DNA of 64,000 nucleotides from the NCBI GenBank assembly GCA_019637115.1, contig JAHBWH010000007.1, positions 1 to 64,000 on the forward strand. Reading direction: 5' to 3'. The position numbers and the translations under genes are program-made. Positions 18,235 through 29,017 of the stretch are shown here, piece after piece. This DNA comes from Myxococcales bacterium (GTDB lineage Bacteria > Myxococcota_A > Polyangia > Polyangiales > Houyiibacteriaceae). Below the pieces are notes generated by a model. That model was not told the DNA's origin. It was given only the letters and a program-made list of their open reading frames with translations, and searched no databases. Numbering within the stretch: the first letter of the stretch is position 1; each line of letters opens with the position of its first letter.

Positions 18235-19830
18235 TCAGCGGGTCGTGAGCCGGATGCCGATGCTCGGGGTGGTGAGCGCCGCGCCGCCGCCGCCGAGGTC
18301 GCGCGAGATGAGCGAGACGTGGTCGAGGCCGACGACGAGCTGCACCCACGGCTGGAGCTGGATGCCGAGCTCGATGCGCGTGCCGAGGATGTAGGCGCGT
18401 CCGATGACGCCGGCGGTGCCGTCGACGGTGAAGCTCACGCGCTCGCCGAGGACGCCGAGGCCGGCGCCTGCGTCGACGCCCGTCAGCGCGCCCTCGACGT
18501 CACGGAAGCGGCGGAGGCCGCTGCCGAGGCGGACGTAGAAGGCGTCGGAGCCCATGCGATAGCTGAGCGCGAAGCGGCCGAGGCCGAGCGCGTCGGGCTG
18601 GCCTGCGTAGCCTTCGGCCAGATAGCCCGCGTAGCCGAGGTCGAGCTCGAAGCCGCGGGGGAACGAGATCCGAGCGTCGATGGAGCCGCGGACGGCGCCC
18701 TGGATCGTGTACCCGAGGTTGAGGCCGAGGTGGGCGCGCATGCGGAAGGGCGTCTCGGGGGCGACCTCGACGACCTCGGCGGGCACACCGACGACGAGCT
18801 CGTTGGCGTGCTCGGCGTGGCCCATCGGCTCGAGGATGACCTGGCCGTCGACGTAGGTGGCGCTGCCGTGCTCGATGATCTCCACGCCGGGCTCGTCGAA
18901 CTGCTCGTCGAACTGGGCCGAGGCCCAGTCTTGGTGCTCGACGACGTCGACGCCGTAGTCGACGTAGGTCTCGCCGTGCGCGATGAGCGTGGGGGGCTGC
19001 TCGACGACCACGGAGGGCCCTCGTCCTCGCACCACGACGCCGCTCCCGCCACCGCTGGCGGGGTGGCGGACGTCGACGCGCACGGGCGGCGCGCGGCGCG
19101 GGTCGGTGCCGCGCGGGTCGACCCGGACGGTGGCGTCGCCTCCGCGGACTTGCACGACGCTCGGGTCGCGGGTGGTGGCTGCGCCCCCGCGGACCTGGAC
19201 GGTGGCCGGCGCGCGGGTGGTCGCGGTGCCCCCGCGGACCTCGACGCTCGGTGCGGTGGTGACCGGGCGGACGGGCTGAGGGGCGACCGGCCGCGGCGCG
19301 ATCGGGGTGACGCGGACCGGCGTGGCCCGGACGGGCGTCGACTGGACGGGCGTCGGCCGGACGACGTGTGACGCCGCGCGCGTCGGCGCCGGCGCGCGGG
19401 TGAAGGTGGTCGAGCGGCTCGGCGCTGGCGCGCGGGTGAAGGTGGTCGAGCGGCTCGGCGTCGACGCCGTCGAACGAGTCGGCGCCGAGTAGCTCGTCGA
19501 CCGCGGCGAGCTCGAGCGCGAGCTGCCGAACGAGCTCGAGCCGCTGGAGCGCGAGCTCCCGAAGGAGCTGGAAGACGAGCGGGAACTGCTGGAGCTGCTC
19601 GAGCGCGCGCTGCCCGAGGAGGACGACGACGAGCCTCGGACCGACGAGCTCGCGCCTCGCACCTGCGCGTCGACGAGCCTCAGGTCGAAGCAGAGCGTCG
19701 CGGCGAGCGCGAAGAGCGCGAGCGTCGAGCGCCGGGACCGCGCGGGGGAGGCGTGGCGGCTGGGGCCCGGAAGCCCTCGCCGCGGCGCCGTGGCCTGGGC
19801 GTGTCGATTCCTCCTCATGCCTTGGAGCAT
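18235..19830 (-). CDS. Secreted Ser/Thr-rich protein with VRGG repeats and a beta-barrel-like C-terminal domain
   Basis: From the ATG at 19830 (or 19818) the protein has an Arg-rich start, a hydrophobic signal (STLALFALAATLCFDLRLVDA), a long Ser-rich low-complexity segment (about 55-125), and repeats of TFTRAPAP and of 'VQVRGGxATTR' (about 190-250). The C-terminal 200 residues alternate polar and hydrophobic strands (LGLNLGYTIQGAVRGSIDA, FALSYRMGSDAFYVRLG, TRIELGIQLQPWVQLVVG), typical of an outer-membrane beta-barrel. It is divergent from the histidine phosphatase gene, sharing a 69-base spacer. The function is unknown; an outer-membrane surface protein is the simplest reading. Confidence 0.75.
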   Translation of the reverse strand: MLQGMRRNRHAQATAPRRGLPGPSRHASPARSRRSTLALFALAATLCFDLRLVDAQVRGASSSVRGSSSSSSGSARSSSSSSSRSSSSSFGSSRSSGSSSFGSSRSSSPRSTSYSAPTRSTASTPSRSTTFTRAPAPSRSTTFTRAPAPTRAASHVVRPTPVQSTPVRATPVRVTPIAPRPVAPQPVRPVTTAPSVEVRGGTATTRAPATVQVRGGAATTRDPSVVQVRGGDATVRVDPRGTDPRRAPPVRVDVRHPASGGGSGVVVRGRGPSVVVEQPPTLIAHGETYVDYGVDVVEHQDWASAQFDEQFDEPGVEIIEHGSATYVDGQVILEPMGHAEHANELVVGVPAEVVEVAPETPFRMRAHLGLNLGYTIQGAVRGSIDARISFPRGFELDLGYAGYLAEGYAGQPDALGLGRFALSYRMGSDAFYVRLGSGLRRFRDVEGALTGVDAGAGLGVLGERVSFTVDGTAGVIGRAYILGTRIELGIQLQPWVQLVVGLDHVSLISRDLGGGGAALTTPSIGIRLTTR

Positions 19831-19899
19831 GGGGCCTTCGAGAGCACGCGCGCCGTCAAGGTTCGTCAAGATTCGTGATCTCGTGGTACGGCCTGGGCC

Positions 19900-20799
19900 A
19901 TGTCCACGCGTTCCTCTTCCTCGGAGTCCTCGAGCGCGGAGTTCCGGCGCATGGGGCGTTCGCTCGGCGGACGTTCGCTGGGCGGACGTTCGCTCGGTGG
20001 ACGTTCGCTCGGCGGACGTTCGCTCGGCGGACGTTCGCTCGGTGGACGTTCGCTCGGTGGACGTTCGCTCGGTGGACGTTCGCTCGGTGGACGTTCGCTC
20101 GGTGGACGTTCGGTCGGCGCACGTTCGGTCGGCCGACGTTCGCTCGTGCTGCTTTGGCTCGCGGTCTGGGGCGCCGCATGCGGCGGCGAGCCCGCGCCGA
20201 GCGTCGCGCCTGCGCCACGGGGCGAGCCCGCTGCGCCTGCCGCGCCCGCTGAGCCTGCGCCGAGCGGTGCTCCTTCGAGCCTCTGCGTCGTCCGGCACGC
20301 GGAGGCGTACAAGAACCTCTCGCCCGTGCCCGCGGACATGAGCGAGTCGGCGCTCGACGCGCTCACGCCCAACGGCGAGGGGCAAGCGCGTCGTCTCGTG
20401 CCTTCGCTCCCCGACGGGGTGCGCTTCGTGTGGAGCAGCCCCGCCGGGCGCACGCGAGAGACCGCGGCGATCCTCGGCCGCGAGGTCGAGGTGCTGACGG
20501 AGCTGCGCCAGCTCGATGGGGACGTCGCGTGGGAGGAGCGTGTCCGCGCGTGGGGCGAGGGGCATGACCCGCGCCCCGACGACCGGGAGTCGCTCGCCGA
20601 CGGAGAGCGTCGGGCGGACGAGGTGCTGCGCCGCGCCCGTGGGGCCCTCGCCGAGGGGGGCCACGGGGTCGTCGTGACGCATGGGGACGTCGCATCACTC
20701 CTGCTGGGCGCGCTGCGGGGGACGCCGCTGCTCCAGCGCCCGACGACCGACGTGTTGGCCACCGGTGAGATGGCCTGCGTCCCGATCGTCGAGCGCTGA
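19900..20799 (+). CDS. Histidine phosphatase (phosphoglycerate mutase-like) lipoprotein with GRSLG repeats
   Basis: The C-terminal 190 residues are a histidine phosphatase domain: VVRHAEAY (RHA variant of the RHG motif), SSPAGRTRETA, and HGDV near the end. Family members remove phosphate from diverse substrates. Before it lies a lipoprotein-like signal (LVLLWLAVWGAAC) and a Pro/Ala linker, so it is probably exported. In front of the signal is a run of ten GRSLG units plus three decayed ones, which is not part of any phosphatase. Possible starts are 19900 and 19951, or a GTG near 20146 that would skip the repeats. The start is uncertain; the domain is not. Confidence 0.8.
   Translation: MSTRSSSSESSSAEFRRMGRSLGGRSLGGRSLGGRSLGGRSLGGRSLGGRSLGGRSLGGRSLGGRSLGGRSVGARSVGRRSLVLLWLAVWGAACGGEPAPSVAPAPRGEPAAPAAPAEPAPSGAPSSLCVVRHAEAYKNLSPVPADMSESALDALTPNGEGQARRLVPSLPDGVRFVWSSPAGRTRETAAILGREVEVLTELRQLDGDVAWEERVRAWGEGHDPRPDDRESLADGERRADEVLRRARGALAEGGHGVVVTHGDVASLLLGALRGTPLLQRPTTDVLATGEMACVPIVER
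19951..20149 (+). repeat. 15-bp minisatellite, about 13 copies
   Basis: Units of GGYGGACGTTCGCTC repeat about 13 times head to tail with one to three substitutions at the edges. The unit is a multiple of three, so copy-number changes keep the reading frame and only lengthen or shorten the Arg/Gly-rich N-terminal extension of the phosphatase. Confidence 0.9.
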
Positions 20800-20835
20800 T
20801 CGCGGCAGCGTCTCAGCGCGCCCGGCCCGTCCAAG

Positions 20836-21050
20836 GGCGGCGACACCGTGAGGCGGCGACACCATGAGGGCGGCGACACCGTGAGGCGCCGACATCCTGA
20901 GGCGGCGACACCGTGAGGCGGCGACACCGTGAGGCGGCGACACCGTGAGGCCGCCGACATCCTGAGGCGCGACACGCGTGAGGCGGCGACTCCCGTGAGG
21001 CGGCGACTCCCGTGAGGCGGTGACGCAGGCTGCGACACCGTGAGGGGGCG
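20836..21050. repeat. 16-bp tandem repeat between convergent genes
   Basis: About 12 copies of CGACACCGTGAGGCGG and variants (CGACATCCTGAGGCG, CGACTCCCGTGAGGCGG) run without spacers between the stop of the phosphatase gene and the stop of the ABM-like gene. It is a simple minisatellite, not a CRISPR array. Confidence 0.85.
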
Positions 21051-21061
21051 CCCGCGTGGAC

Positions 21062-21565
21062 TCACCAGAACGCGGGGCGCTCGGGCAGCGTCGCGTCACA
21101 TTTCGTGCACGCGCGGTGGTCGTCGTCGACGTCCTCGAGCGACCCGCACGACGTGCAGCGCACCCAGAGGCGGTTCATCCGTTGCGCCGTCCAGACGCTC
21201 GTCCAGACGCTCGCGACGAAGTCCCCCGCGAAGAGCTCGCGCATCGCCTCGGCGTGGTGCCCGGCGAGCGCGCGCTTCATCGAGGCCTCGTCCTCCCACG
21301 CGGTGACGGTGAAGCCGCGCAACCCGATGAAGCCGGTGACGATCGAGATGAACCCCGGCTCCTCGAGGAAGTCCTTCACGTTCTGCTTCGAATGCGCGCG
21401 GATGCGCTCGCGGTCCCGTTCGTGTCGGCCAGCGATCCAGGTCAACGCGATCACCCCCGGCGGGCGCGGGTTGCCGGAGGCGACCCGCATGGCGTAGCCG
21501 TAGCGGGCCGGGCCGCTCTCGATGGGCTCGGCGAGCGCCAGCGCAACGAAGTCGTCCGGGCTCAT
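21062..21565 (-). CDS. Antibiotic-biosynthesis-monooxygenase-like protein with C-terminal zinc ribbon
   Basis: The N-terminal part (about 35-120) resembles the ABM/dimeric alpha-beta barrel fold, with the segment FISIVTGFIGLRGFTVTAWED and a following EASMKRALAGHHAEAM helix. The C-terminal 30 residues carry two Cys pairs (RCTSCGSLE and ACTKCDATL), a probable zinc ribbon. Family members include heme-degrading and quinol-type monooxygenases, but many lack known activity. The zinc ribbon on such a barrel is unusual. Single gene on the minus strand. Confidence 0.65.
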   Translation of the reverse strand: MSPDDFVALALAEPIESGPARYGYAMRVASGNPRPPGVIALTWIAGRHERDRERIRAHSKQNVKDFLEEPGFISIVTGFIGLRGFTVTAWEDEASMKRALAGHHAEAMRELFAGDFVASVWTSVWTAQRMNRLWVRCTSCGSLEDVDDDHRACTKCDATLPERPAFW

Positions 21566-21653
21566 CGCGAGGCTTCCCTCTGACGGGCGGTGTGACGATC
21601 GAGCCTGGCCTCGCGGCCGGTCGACGCGAGGTGGGTGGCGGGGTTCGTCCGCA

Positions 21654-22397
21654 TCAGCGCCCCAGCGCCTCGATGACCAGGCGCGCCGCGGCCGCGCCCG
21701 AGTATTGCTGCTGCCCCGTGACGAGCAGGCCGTCGCGGACGGCGAACTCCCGAAAGCGTTGGTCCACGACGAAGTTCGTGCCCTCGATGCGACGCGCTTC
21801 GTCCTCGATCCAGAAGGGCTGCAGCCGCTGGCCGACGAAGTCGTCGGCGAACTTCTCCTCGCTGTTCGCGAAGCCCGTCCAGGTCTTACCCGCGACGAGG
21901 AGCGCGCCAGTCGAGAGCCGGGTCTCGAGGAGCACGCACGTGGCGTGGCAGACGATCGCGGTGATCTTGCCCGCCTCGTAGAACGACGCGACGAGCTTCT
22001 GGATCTTCGCGTTCTCGCGGAAGGTGAACATCGGCGACTGCCCGCCGACCAGGAAGAGGCCGTCGTAGGCGCTCGGGTCCACGCCTTCGACGCTCTTCGT
22101 GTCCTCGACGAGCGCCCGATGCGTCGCGGACTTCTTGAACCCGAGGCTGAGGATGTCGTGGGCGGAGTAGCCGCTCGCGTCCTCGGGATCGCTGAATCCG
22201 TCGGCCTCTAGCGCGCCGCCGTCGGGGCTGCGGATCTCGACCTCGTAGCCGGCCTCGACGAAAGCCCAGTACGGGTGGGTGAGCTCGGCCCACCAGAAGC
22301 CGACGGGCCATCCCGTGGTGGTGGACGTCGCCGGGTTTGCGGCGACGAGCAGGATCTTCTTCTTGGTGTCGTTCGTGACGTTGAGGTTCGCGCTCAT
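21654..22397 (-). CDS. DJ-1/PfpI-family protein (class I glutamine amidotransferase-like)
   Basis: About 247 residues. The pattern is that of the Hsp31/DJ-1 group: KKILLVAANPA at the start, GGQSPMFTF before the elbow, and the nucleophile elbow AIVCHATC with Cys near residue 145, then LVAGKTWTGFANSEE. Members act as glyoxalase-III-type deglycases, chaperones or stress proteins. A start 15 bases upstream (22412, MERETM) is also possible; I chose 22397 because MSANLNVTND resembles family N-termini. A LysR gene lies upstream on the same strand and may regulate it. Confidence 0.88.
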   Translation of the reverse strand: MSANLNVTNDTKKKILLVAANPATSTTTGWPVGFWWAELTHPYWAFVEAGYEVEIRSPDGGALEADGFSDPEDASGYSAHDILSLGFKKSATHRALVEDTKSVEGVDPSAYDGLFLVGGQSPMFTFRENAKIQKLVASFYEAGKITAIVCHATCVLLETRLSTGALLVAGKTWTGFANSEEKFADDFVGQRLQPFWIEDEARRIEGTNFVVDQRFREFAVRDGLLVTGQQQYSGAAAARLVIEALGR

Positions 22398-22603
22398 GGT
22401 CTCTCGCTCCATCTTCGGCGGGGCGGCTCGTCGCCCCGGACGAGGACCATCTTCGGTCCGCCACGGGATTCGACCACCGAAGGTTTGGAAACGAGGACTT
22501 GCACGAGATGCAATATGATCGCGCTCCGTTCCTCGGCGTGGCGGCGGTGGCCGCGCGCACGGGAGGTCACGCGTGGTGCGACCCTGGCTCGCGCTTGGGG
22601 GAG

Positions 22604-23578
22604 CTACTTGCGCGGGCGCTTGGCGGGCGCGCCGGTGGTCGGATCGGTCGCGCTGAGACGCCGCCGAGCGCGTGGATGAGCGTCGGCGCCCGCGGTCGCC
22701 TCCAGGAGCTGCGCGCGGAGCCATTGGTGGGCCTCGTCGCCGTCGAAGCGAGGGTGCCAGACCATGCTGAGTGTGAAGGGCTCGAGCGGGAGCGGCGGGG
22801 GCACGACCTTCAGGCGGAGCGCCGGACCGAGCGCCTTCGCGATGCGCTCCGAGATCGTGAGCACGTAGTCGGAGCGCGCGGTCATCGCGAGCGCGACCTG
22901 GAAGTAGGGGACGGCCCTGGCGACGCGGCGGCGCAGCCCGCGCTCGGCGAGCAGCTCGTCGACGTAGCCGCCCGGACGACCGCGAGGGGCGACCTGGACG
23001 TGGTCGACGCGAACGAACTCGTCGAGCGAGAGGCGGCCGCGGATCGTCGGGTGATCCTCGCGGACGACGCAGACGAAGCGGTCGGTGATGAGCGGGCGCG
23101 TCCGGAGCTCTGGCGGGAGGGAGCCGTAGATGCCGACGGCGAGATCCGTCTCGCCGCTGCGAAGTCGCTCGGCGTCGTCGACGGAGTTGGGGAGGAAGCG
23201 CAGATCGAGCCGCGGGGCCCGGCCGCGGATCTGTCGCTCGAGGGCCTCGCCGAAGACCACCATGACGTAGTCGGTCGCGCTGAGCGTGAAGCCGCGCTCC
23301 TCGGTCGCGGGGTCGAAGGCCACGGGGGCTTCGAAGACCCGCGCGGAGAGGGCGACGGCGTCCCGCACCGGCTCGCGGAGCGCTTTGGCGCGTGGGGTGA
23401 GCACCATGCTGCGGCCGGCGCGGACGAGCAGAGGATCGTCGAAGCGCTCGCGCAAGCGGGCGAGCGCGTGGCTCGTCGCTGGCGTCGAGAGGCCGAGGCG
23501 GCGGGCCGCGCGCGTGACGCTGCCCTCTTGGAGGAGCGCGTCGAGCGTGACGAGCATGGCGAGGTCCGAGGGTTGCAT
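22604..23578 (-). CDS. LysR-family transcriptional regulator
   Basis: The start at 23578 (MQPSDLAMLVTLDALLQEGS) gives a canonical LysR winged helix-turn-helix (SVTRAARRLGLSTPATSHALARLRERFDDPLLVR, residues about 18-52). The substrate-binding half (about 90-290) contains LRSGETDLAVGIY and VVREDHPTIRG. The tail after 295 is Arg/Ala-rich. It lies 206 bases upstream of the DJ-1 gene in the same direction and back to back with the GNAT gene, so either could be its target. Confidence 0.92.
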   Translation of the reverse strand: MQPSDLAMLVTLDALLQEGSVTRAARRLGLSTPATSHALARLRERFDDPLLVRAGRSMVLTPRAKALREPVRDAVALSARVFEAPVAFDPATEERGFTLSATDYVMVVFGEALERQIRGRAPRLDLRFLPNSVDDAERLRSGETDLAVGIYGSLPPELRTRPLITDRFVCVVREDHPTIRGRLSLDEFVRVDHVQVAPRGRPGGYVDELLAERGLRRRVARAVPYFQVALAMTARSDYVLTISERIAKALGPALRLKVVPPPLPLEPFTLSMVWHPRFDGDEAHQWLRAQLLEATAGADAHPRARRRLSATDPTTGAPAKRPRK

Positions 23579-23679
23579 GAGGCGAAAGATAACCCGGAGC
23601 GCATCTCGCCGAGCGCATCTCGCCGAGCGCATCGTCATGGTGGGGAGCTCGCCTCGTGGTCTCGTCGCGCGGTTGCTCT

Positions 23680-24210
23680 ATGATGCGCGCGATGGACGGT
23701 CTGCGTGTGGCGCGACCCACCGAGGTGGGCGCGATCGTGGCGCTCGTGGAGAGCGCGTACCGAGGGGAGGGCAGCCGCGTCGGGTGGACGACCGAGGCGG
23801 ATCTGCTCGGCGGTCGACGCACGGGCGAGGACGAGGTGGGCCCGCTCGTCGACGCAGGCGCGATGCACGTGTGGGTCCGGGGCGGCGAGGTCGTGGGGTG
23901 TGTCCTCTTGCGGCCCGAGGCCGCCGGGCCGGCCTACCTCGGGATGCTCACCGTGCGCCCGACCGAGCAGGGGCGCGCCGTCGGCGACGCGATCCTCGCC
24001 GCCGCCGAGCGCTACGCGCGGAACGTGCTCGGTGCCCGCGCGATCCGCATGACGGTGATCTCGGTCCGCTCCGAGCTCATCGCCTGGTACGCGCGCCGCG
24101 GCTACCAGCGGACGGGCGAGCGCGCGCCTTTCCCCTACGGCGACGCACGTTTCGGTGAGCCGAAGCGCGACGATCTCGAGTTCGTGGTCCTGCAGAAATC
24201 GATCGGCTGA
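23680..24210 (+). CDS. GNAT-family N-acetyltransferase
   Basis: About 176 residues. It has the GNAT layout: VARPTEVGAIVALVESAY, VWVRGGEVVGCVLL (beta4), AYLGMLTVRPTEQGRAVGDAI (acetyl-CoA-binding loop, Q/R-x-x-G-x-G/A type) and IAWYARRGYQRTGE (C-terminal motif). The substrate is unknown. Starts at 23680, 23683 and 23692 are equally possible; none has a strong ribosome site. Confidence 0.88.
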   Translation: MMRAMDGLRVARPTEVGAIVALVESAYRGEGSRVGWTTEADLLGGRRTGEDEVGPLVDAGAMHVWVRGGEVVGCVLLRPEAAGPAYLGMLTVRPTEQGRAVGDAILAAAERYARNVLGARAIRMTVISVRSELIAWYARRGYQRTGERAPFPYGDARFGEPKRDDLEFVVLQKSIG

Positions 24211-24264
24211 CAGGCGACGAGGGTCCGCTGGCTCGTCGGATGTGGTCCGCTCGCGCATGGCGAC

Positions 24265-24419
24265 GTCCCGTGCGCCCGCGCATACGCGGAGTGAGCGTCC
24301 TCAGCCGCGGCCGCGTCGCTCGTTCTCATCGTGTGCCCGCGCGTGCGCCGAGCGAGGCTGAGTGATCTCCCTGCGGCGCGACCGTCGAATGCGTGCCCGC
24401 GCGTGCGCGGAGCGAGGGG
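24265..24419. repeat. Three copies of a 25-bp repeat spaced about 62 bp
   Basis: GTGCCCGCGCGTGCGCSGAGCGAGG occurs near 24329 and 24391, and a more diverged copy near 24267. The even spacing suggests duplicated intergenic units. They lie between the convergent GNAT and oxidoreductase genes. Confidence 0.5.
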
Positions 24420-25070
24420 TTACGGAGCGGGGCGGGGGCGCCTCAGCGCGGCCCAGACGAGGTGCGGAGAGGCGCCGTGCGCGCGCACCATCCGCACCCA
24501 GAGCAGCGTCATGTGCTCGAGGTGAAGCGCTTGCGCGAGCCCGCCGACGTCGACGGGCTCGAAGCCGCAATCCATGATGAGCGTCGCGACGCGCTGCTTG
24601 GAGCCGGCGTCGTCGCCGCAGAAGAGCATCGCCGCGCGCACGTCGTAGCCGTCGTAGGTGGGGTCCTCGAAGTTCTCGAACCCGTAGATGGAGAAGGCCT
24701 TCACCACGTGGGCCTTCGGGACCAGCGATTGCACGAGCTCGCTCCCGGCGCGCTCGCTCTTCAAGCCGTGGCTGAGCCCGGGCCCGACGGGGTTGGTGCA
24801 GTCGACGAGGACCTTGTCCGCGAGGCGTTCGGCGAGGGGCTCGAGGAGCGCTGCGTTCGCGCCGAAGGGCGTCGCGAGGAAGACGACGTCGGCGCGCTGC
24901 ACGGCGTCCAGGAGCGGGCGCGAGGTCAGCCGCGTCGAGCGCGCGAGCGCGCGGGCGAGGGAGTCGGAGCCCTCCTTCGTCTCGGCGAGGGTCACCTCGT
25001 GGGCGGCTTCGGCGAGTCGCGCGGCGAGCGGGGCCCCGACCTGGCCGGCGCCGATGAACGCGATCTTCAT
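24420..25070 (-). CDS. NADPH-dependent F420 reductase-like oxidoreductase
   Basis: 216 residues from an ATG at 25070 that follows a GGAGG ribosome site. The N-terminus, KIAFIGAGQVGAPLAARL, is a Rossmann dinucleotide-binding motif; VVFLATPFGA and LVDCTNPVGPG match the F420_oxidored/NADP-reductase family (PF03807). C-terminal segments KAHVVKAFSIYGFENFEDP and AMLFCGDDAGSKQRV also fit. Family members move hydride between NAD(P)H and F420 or act as related reductases; whether this organism uses F420 is not shown here. Confidence 0.85.
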   Translation of the reverse strand: MKIAFIGAGQVGAPLAARLAEAAHEVTLAETKEGSDSLARALARSTRLTSRPLLDAVQRADVVFLATPFGANAALLEPLAERLADKVLVDCTNPVGPGLSHGLKSERAGSELVQSLVPKAHVVKAFSIYGFENFEDPTYDGYDVRAAMLFCGDDAGSKQRVATLIMDCGFEPVDVGGLAQALHLEHMTLLWVRMVRAHGASPHLVWAALRRPRPAP

Positions 25071-25442
25071 GCGGCCTCCGTGGGGCGGCGGGGTGGCGTG
25101 AGGCAGGGACGACGACGGTGGCTCTCGATCATGGCGGCTCCTCGGCGCGGTGAGACGAGCGAACAGTGTGACGGAGCGGATCGTGGTGCCTTCGGGCCCC
25201 GGAATCACCGTCATTGGCTCGAATGTGTCGTTGCACGGCGTGCAACGTCGGACGGCGCGGCCACGTTGCGCCCTCGCGCTCGTCAGCGCCTCGGCCTGAC
25301 GCTGTCCGTCGACCGGCGACCAAGGGGGTGCACACCTCGCGATCTGGCTCGCGCTCCATCTCGAGCCGCAGAGGCCTACGCGCTCGGGTCGACCGAGGGT
25401 CGGCATCTTGCGGAGGCTCGTCGTCTGGCTGCGCGGCGGCGC
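25071..25442. other. Intergenic region of about 370 bases with one strong palindrome
   Basis: The region separates the oxidoreductase gene from kptA (both minus strand). It carries the palindrome at 25229-25247. I see no convincing gene; the remaining sequence may include a decayed frame. Confidence 0.4.
25229..25247. promoter_or_regulatory. Perfect 8-bp-arm palindrome, candidate operator
   Basis: CGTTGCAC-GGC-GTGCAACG is perfectly symmetric. It lies about 160 bases upstream of the oxidoreductase start, the expected place for a dimeric repressor site; no TetR- or MarR-type gene is adjacent. It may regulate the oxidoreductase. Confidence 0.45.
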
Positions 25443-25997
25443 TCAATCGTCGTCGAGGCCAGCGATGAACGTGCTCGGAACCGTCTCGGTGAGCCAGACG
25501 TCGTTGGGCGTTCGGAAGAAGACGTGCCCGGCCTCGCGCATGGCGCGCGCGTCGACGCGCAGGATCACGGGCGCGCCACGTCGGCGCCCCACGTTGCGGG
25601 CGGTCGGCACGTCGGCCGAGAGGTGGACGTGGTGTCGCTGCATCCGCTGCAGGCCCGCCTCACGGATGGACGGGAGCAGCCGGTGCACGGTGCCGTGGAA
25701 GAGGACGTCGGGGGGCTCGGCGGGCTCGTAGCCGAGCTCGACCGCCGTCGAGTGGCCCTGGCTCGCGCGGATGCGCCCGCCGTCCTCGGAGAACGCGAAG
25801 CGGCGCTTGTCGTTCGTCGCGACGAGGTCCTCGAGCTCGGCCCGGGAGAGCGGGCGGTGATGCGCAGCGAGGGCCTTGAGGAGCTCGTCGACCTCGACCC
25901 AGCCGGCGGCATCGAGCGACAGCCCGACCGCCTCCGGCTCGTGTCGGAGCACGAAGCTCAGGAACTTGCTCGTCGCTTTTCTGCGTGGGTCGCTCAT
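25443..25997 (-). CDS. kptA: RNA 2'-phosphotransferase (Tpt1/KptA family)
   Basis: 184 residues, the usual length. The start at 25997 (MSDPRRKATSKFLSFVLRHEP) matches the family N-terminus. Signature parts seen: VLRHEPEAVGLSLDAAGWVEV, KRRFAFSEDGGRIRASQGHS, LFHGTVHRLLPSIREAGL and RHHVHLSADVPTARNVG, with the conserved Arg/His residues that bind NAD+. The enzyme transfers an internal RNA 2'-phosphate to NAD+. Its role in bacteria without tRNA splicing is not settled; RNA repair is a common suggestion. Confidence 0.95.
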   Translation of the reverse strand: MSDPRRKATSKFLSFVLRHEPEAVGLSLDAAGWVEVDELLKALAAHHRPLSRAELEDLVATNDKRRFAFSEDGGRIRASQGHSTAVELGYEPAEPPDVLFHGTVHRLLPSIREAGLQRMQRHHVHLSADVPTARNVGRRRGAPVILRVDARAMREAGHVFFRTPNDVWLTETVPSTFIAGLDDD

Positions 25998-26083
25998 CGT
26001 CGGTCGTTCGTCGAAGGCCACGGCTCGTGTTGGAGCACGCGGGCTGGAGTTGGGCGGCCCGATAAGACTGGTTCGCGCCCTTG

Positions 26084-26682
26084 TCACCGTGCGTCGCGAC
26101 CAAGACGGTAGAGGACGTGGCGGCGGAGCGGGTGCCCGGCGGGCAGGCGGGGGTGATCGAAGTCCTCGGACGGGTCGCGTCGCATGCCGAGCTTCTCCAT
26201 CACGCGCCGCGAGGCGAGGTTGTCGGGGACGGTGAACGAGACGAGCTCGGCGAGGCCCCGCTCCTCGAACGCATCACGCACCACCTCGCGCGCGCCCTCG
26301 GTCGCGAGACCGAGACCCCAGTGGTCCGCGTCGACGCGCCAGCCGATCTCGACGCAAGGCGTGAAGTGCGCCTCGAAGGTCGGGATCGAGAGCCCGACGA
26401 ACCCGATGAAGGGGCGCGCGGGGTGGTCGCGGCGCTCGACCGCCCAGAGCCCGAGGCCGTCGCGTTCGAACGCGGCGCGGATGCGCGCGGCGAAGGCGTC
26501 GCTCTCGGCGCGGCTCAGCGTGGAGGGGAGGAAGCGCGCGACGCGCGGGTCGGCGTTGAGGGCCGCGAAGGGGGCGAGGTCCTCGTCGCGCCACGGACGG
26601 AGCAAGAGCCGCGCGGTCGTCAGCTGGGTCACGGGGCTCTCGTGTGCATACGGTGGCGTTCGGCGGTGGCGTTCGGTCGCGG

Positions 26683-26686
<4 letters not shown>
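26084..26686 (-). CDS. GNAT acetyltransferase (RimJ/RimL type) at the end of the ars operon
   Basis: From a GTG at 26686 the frame overlaps the arsC-VOC stop by four bases (GTGA), arguing for translational coupling; a second in-frame GTG at 26632 would give the conventional start ([13 protein letters not shown]). The domain is of the RimJ/RimL/Acetyltransf_3 type: [44 protein letters not shown] (acetyl-CoA site) and [13 protein letters not shown]. Similar genes occur in ars operons, but modification of an arsenical by this one is only an inference. Confidence 0.85.
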
Positions 26687-27549
<863 letters not shown>

Positions 27550-27554
27550 GGGTC

Positions 27555-28604
<1,050 letters not shown>

Positions 28605-28608
28605 GGTG

Positions 28609-28628
28609 GCTGTCTATCTATCGTCGTT
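28609..28628. promoter_or_regulatory. Candidate second ArsR site before acr3
   Basis: The octamer TATCGTCG occurs at 28619-28626, between arsR and acr3, and again at 29030-29037 upstream of arsR. A shared element in both leaders suggests a common repressor, most simply ArsR. Confidence 0.35.
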
Positions 28629-28685
28629 CGGCGGAATACGATGGTTGCGGGCGAGGGCGGTCCCTCGTCGAGGCGGTGGGCGCGG

Positions 28686-29015
<330 letters not shown>

Positions 29016-29017
29016 GG

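Noticed and set aside
17206-19371. 721-codon plus-strand frame overlapping the SGNH hydrolase and OMP-like genes
   Set aside because: Shadow of both genes; the true proteins have signal peptides and catalytic or barrel motifs in the other frames.
19951-20149. CRISPR-like repeat
   Set aside because: In-frame coding minisatellite without spacers.
20836-21050. CRISPR array
   Set aside because: Repeats are 15-16 bp, adjoining, without unique spacers, and no cas genes are nearby.
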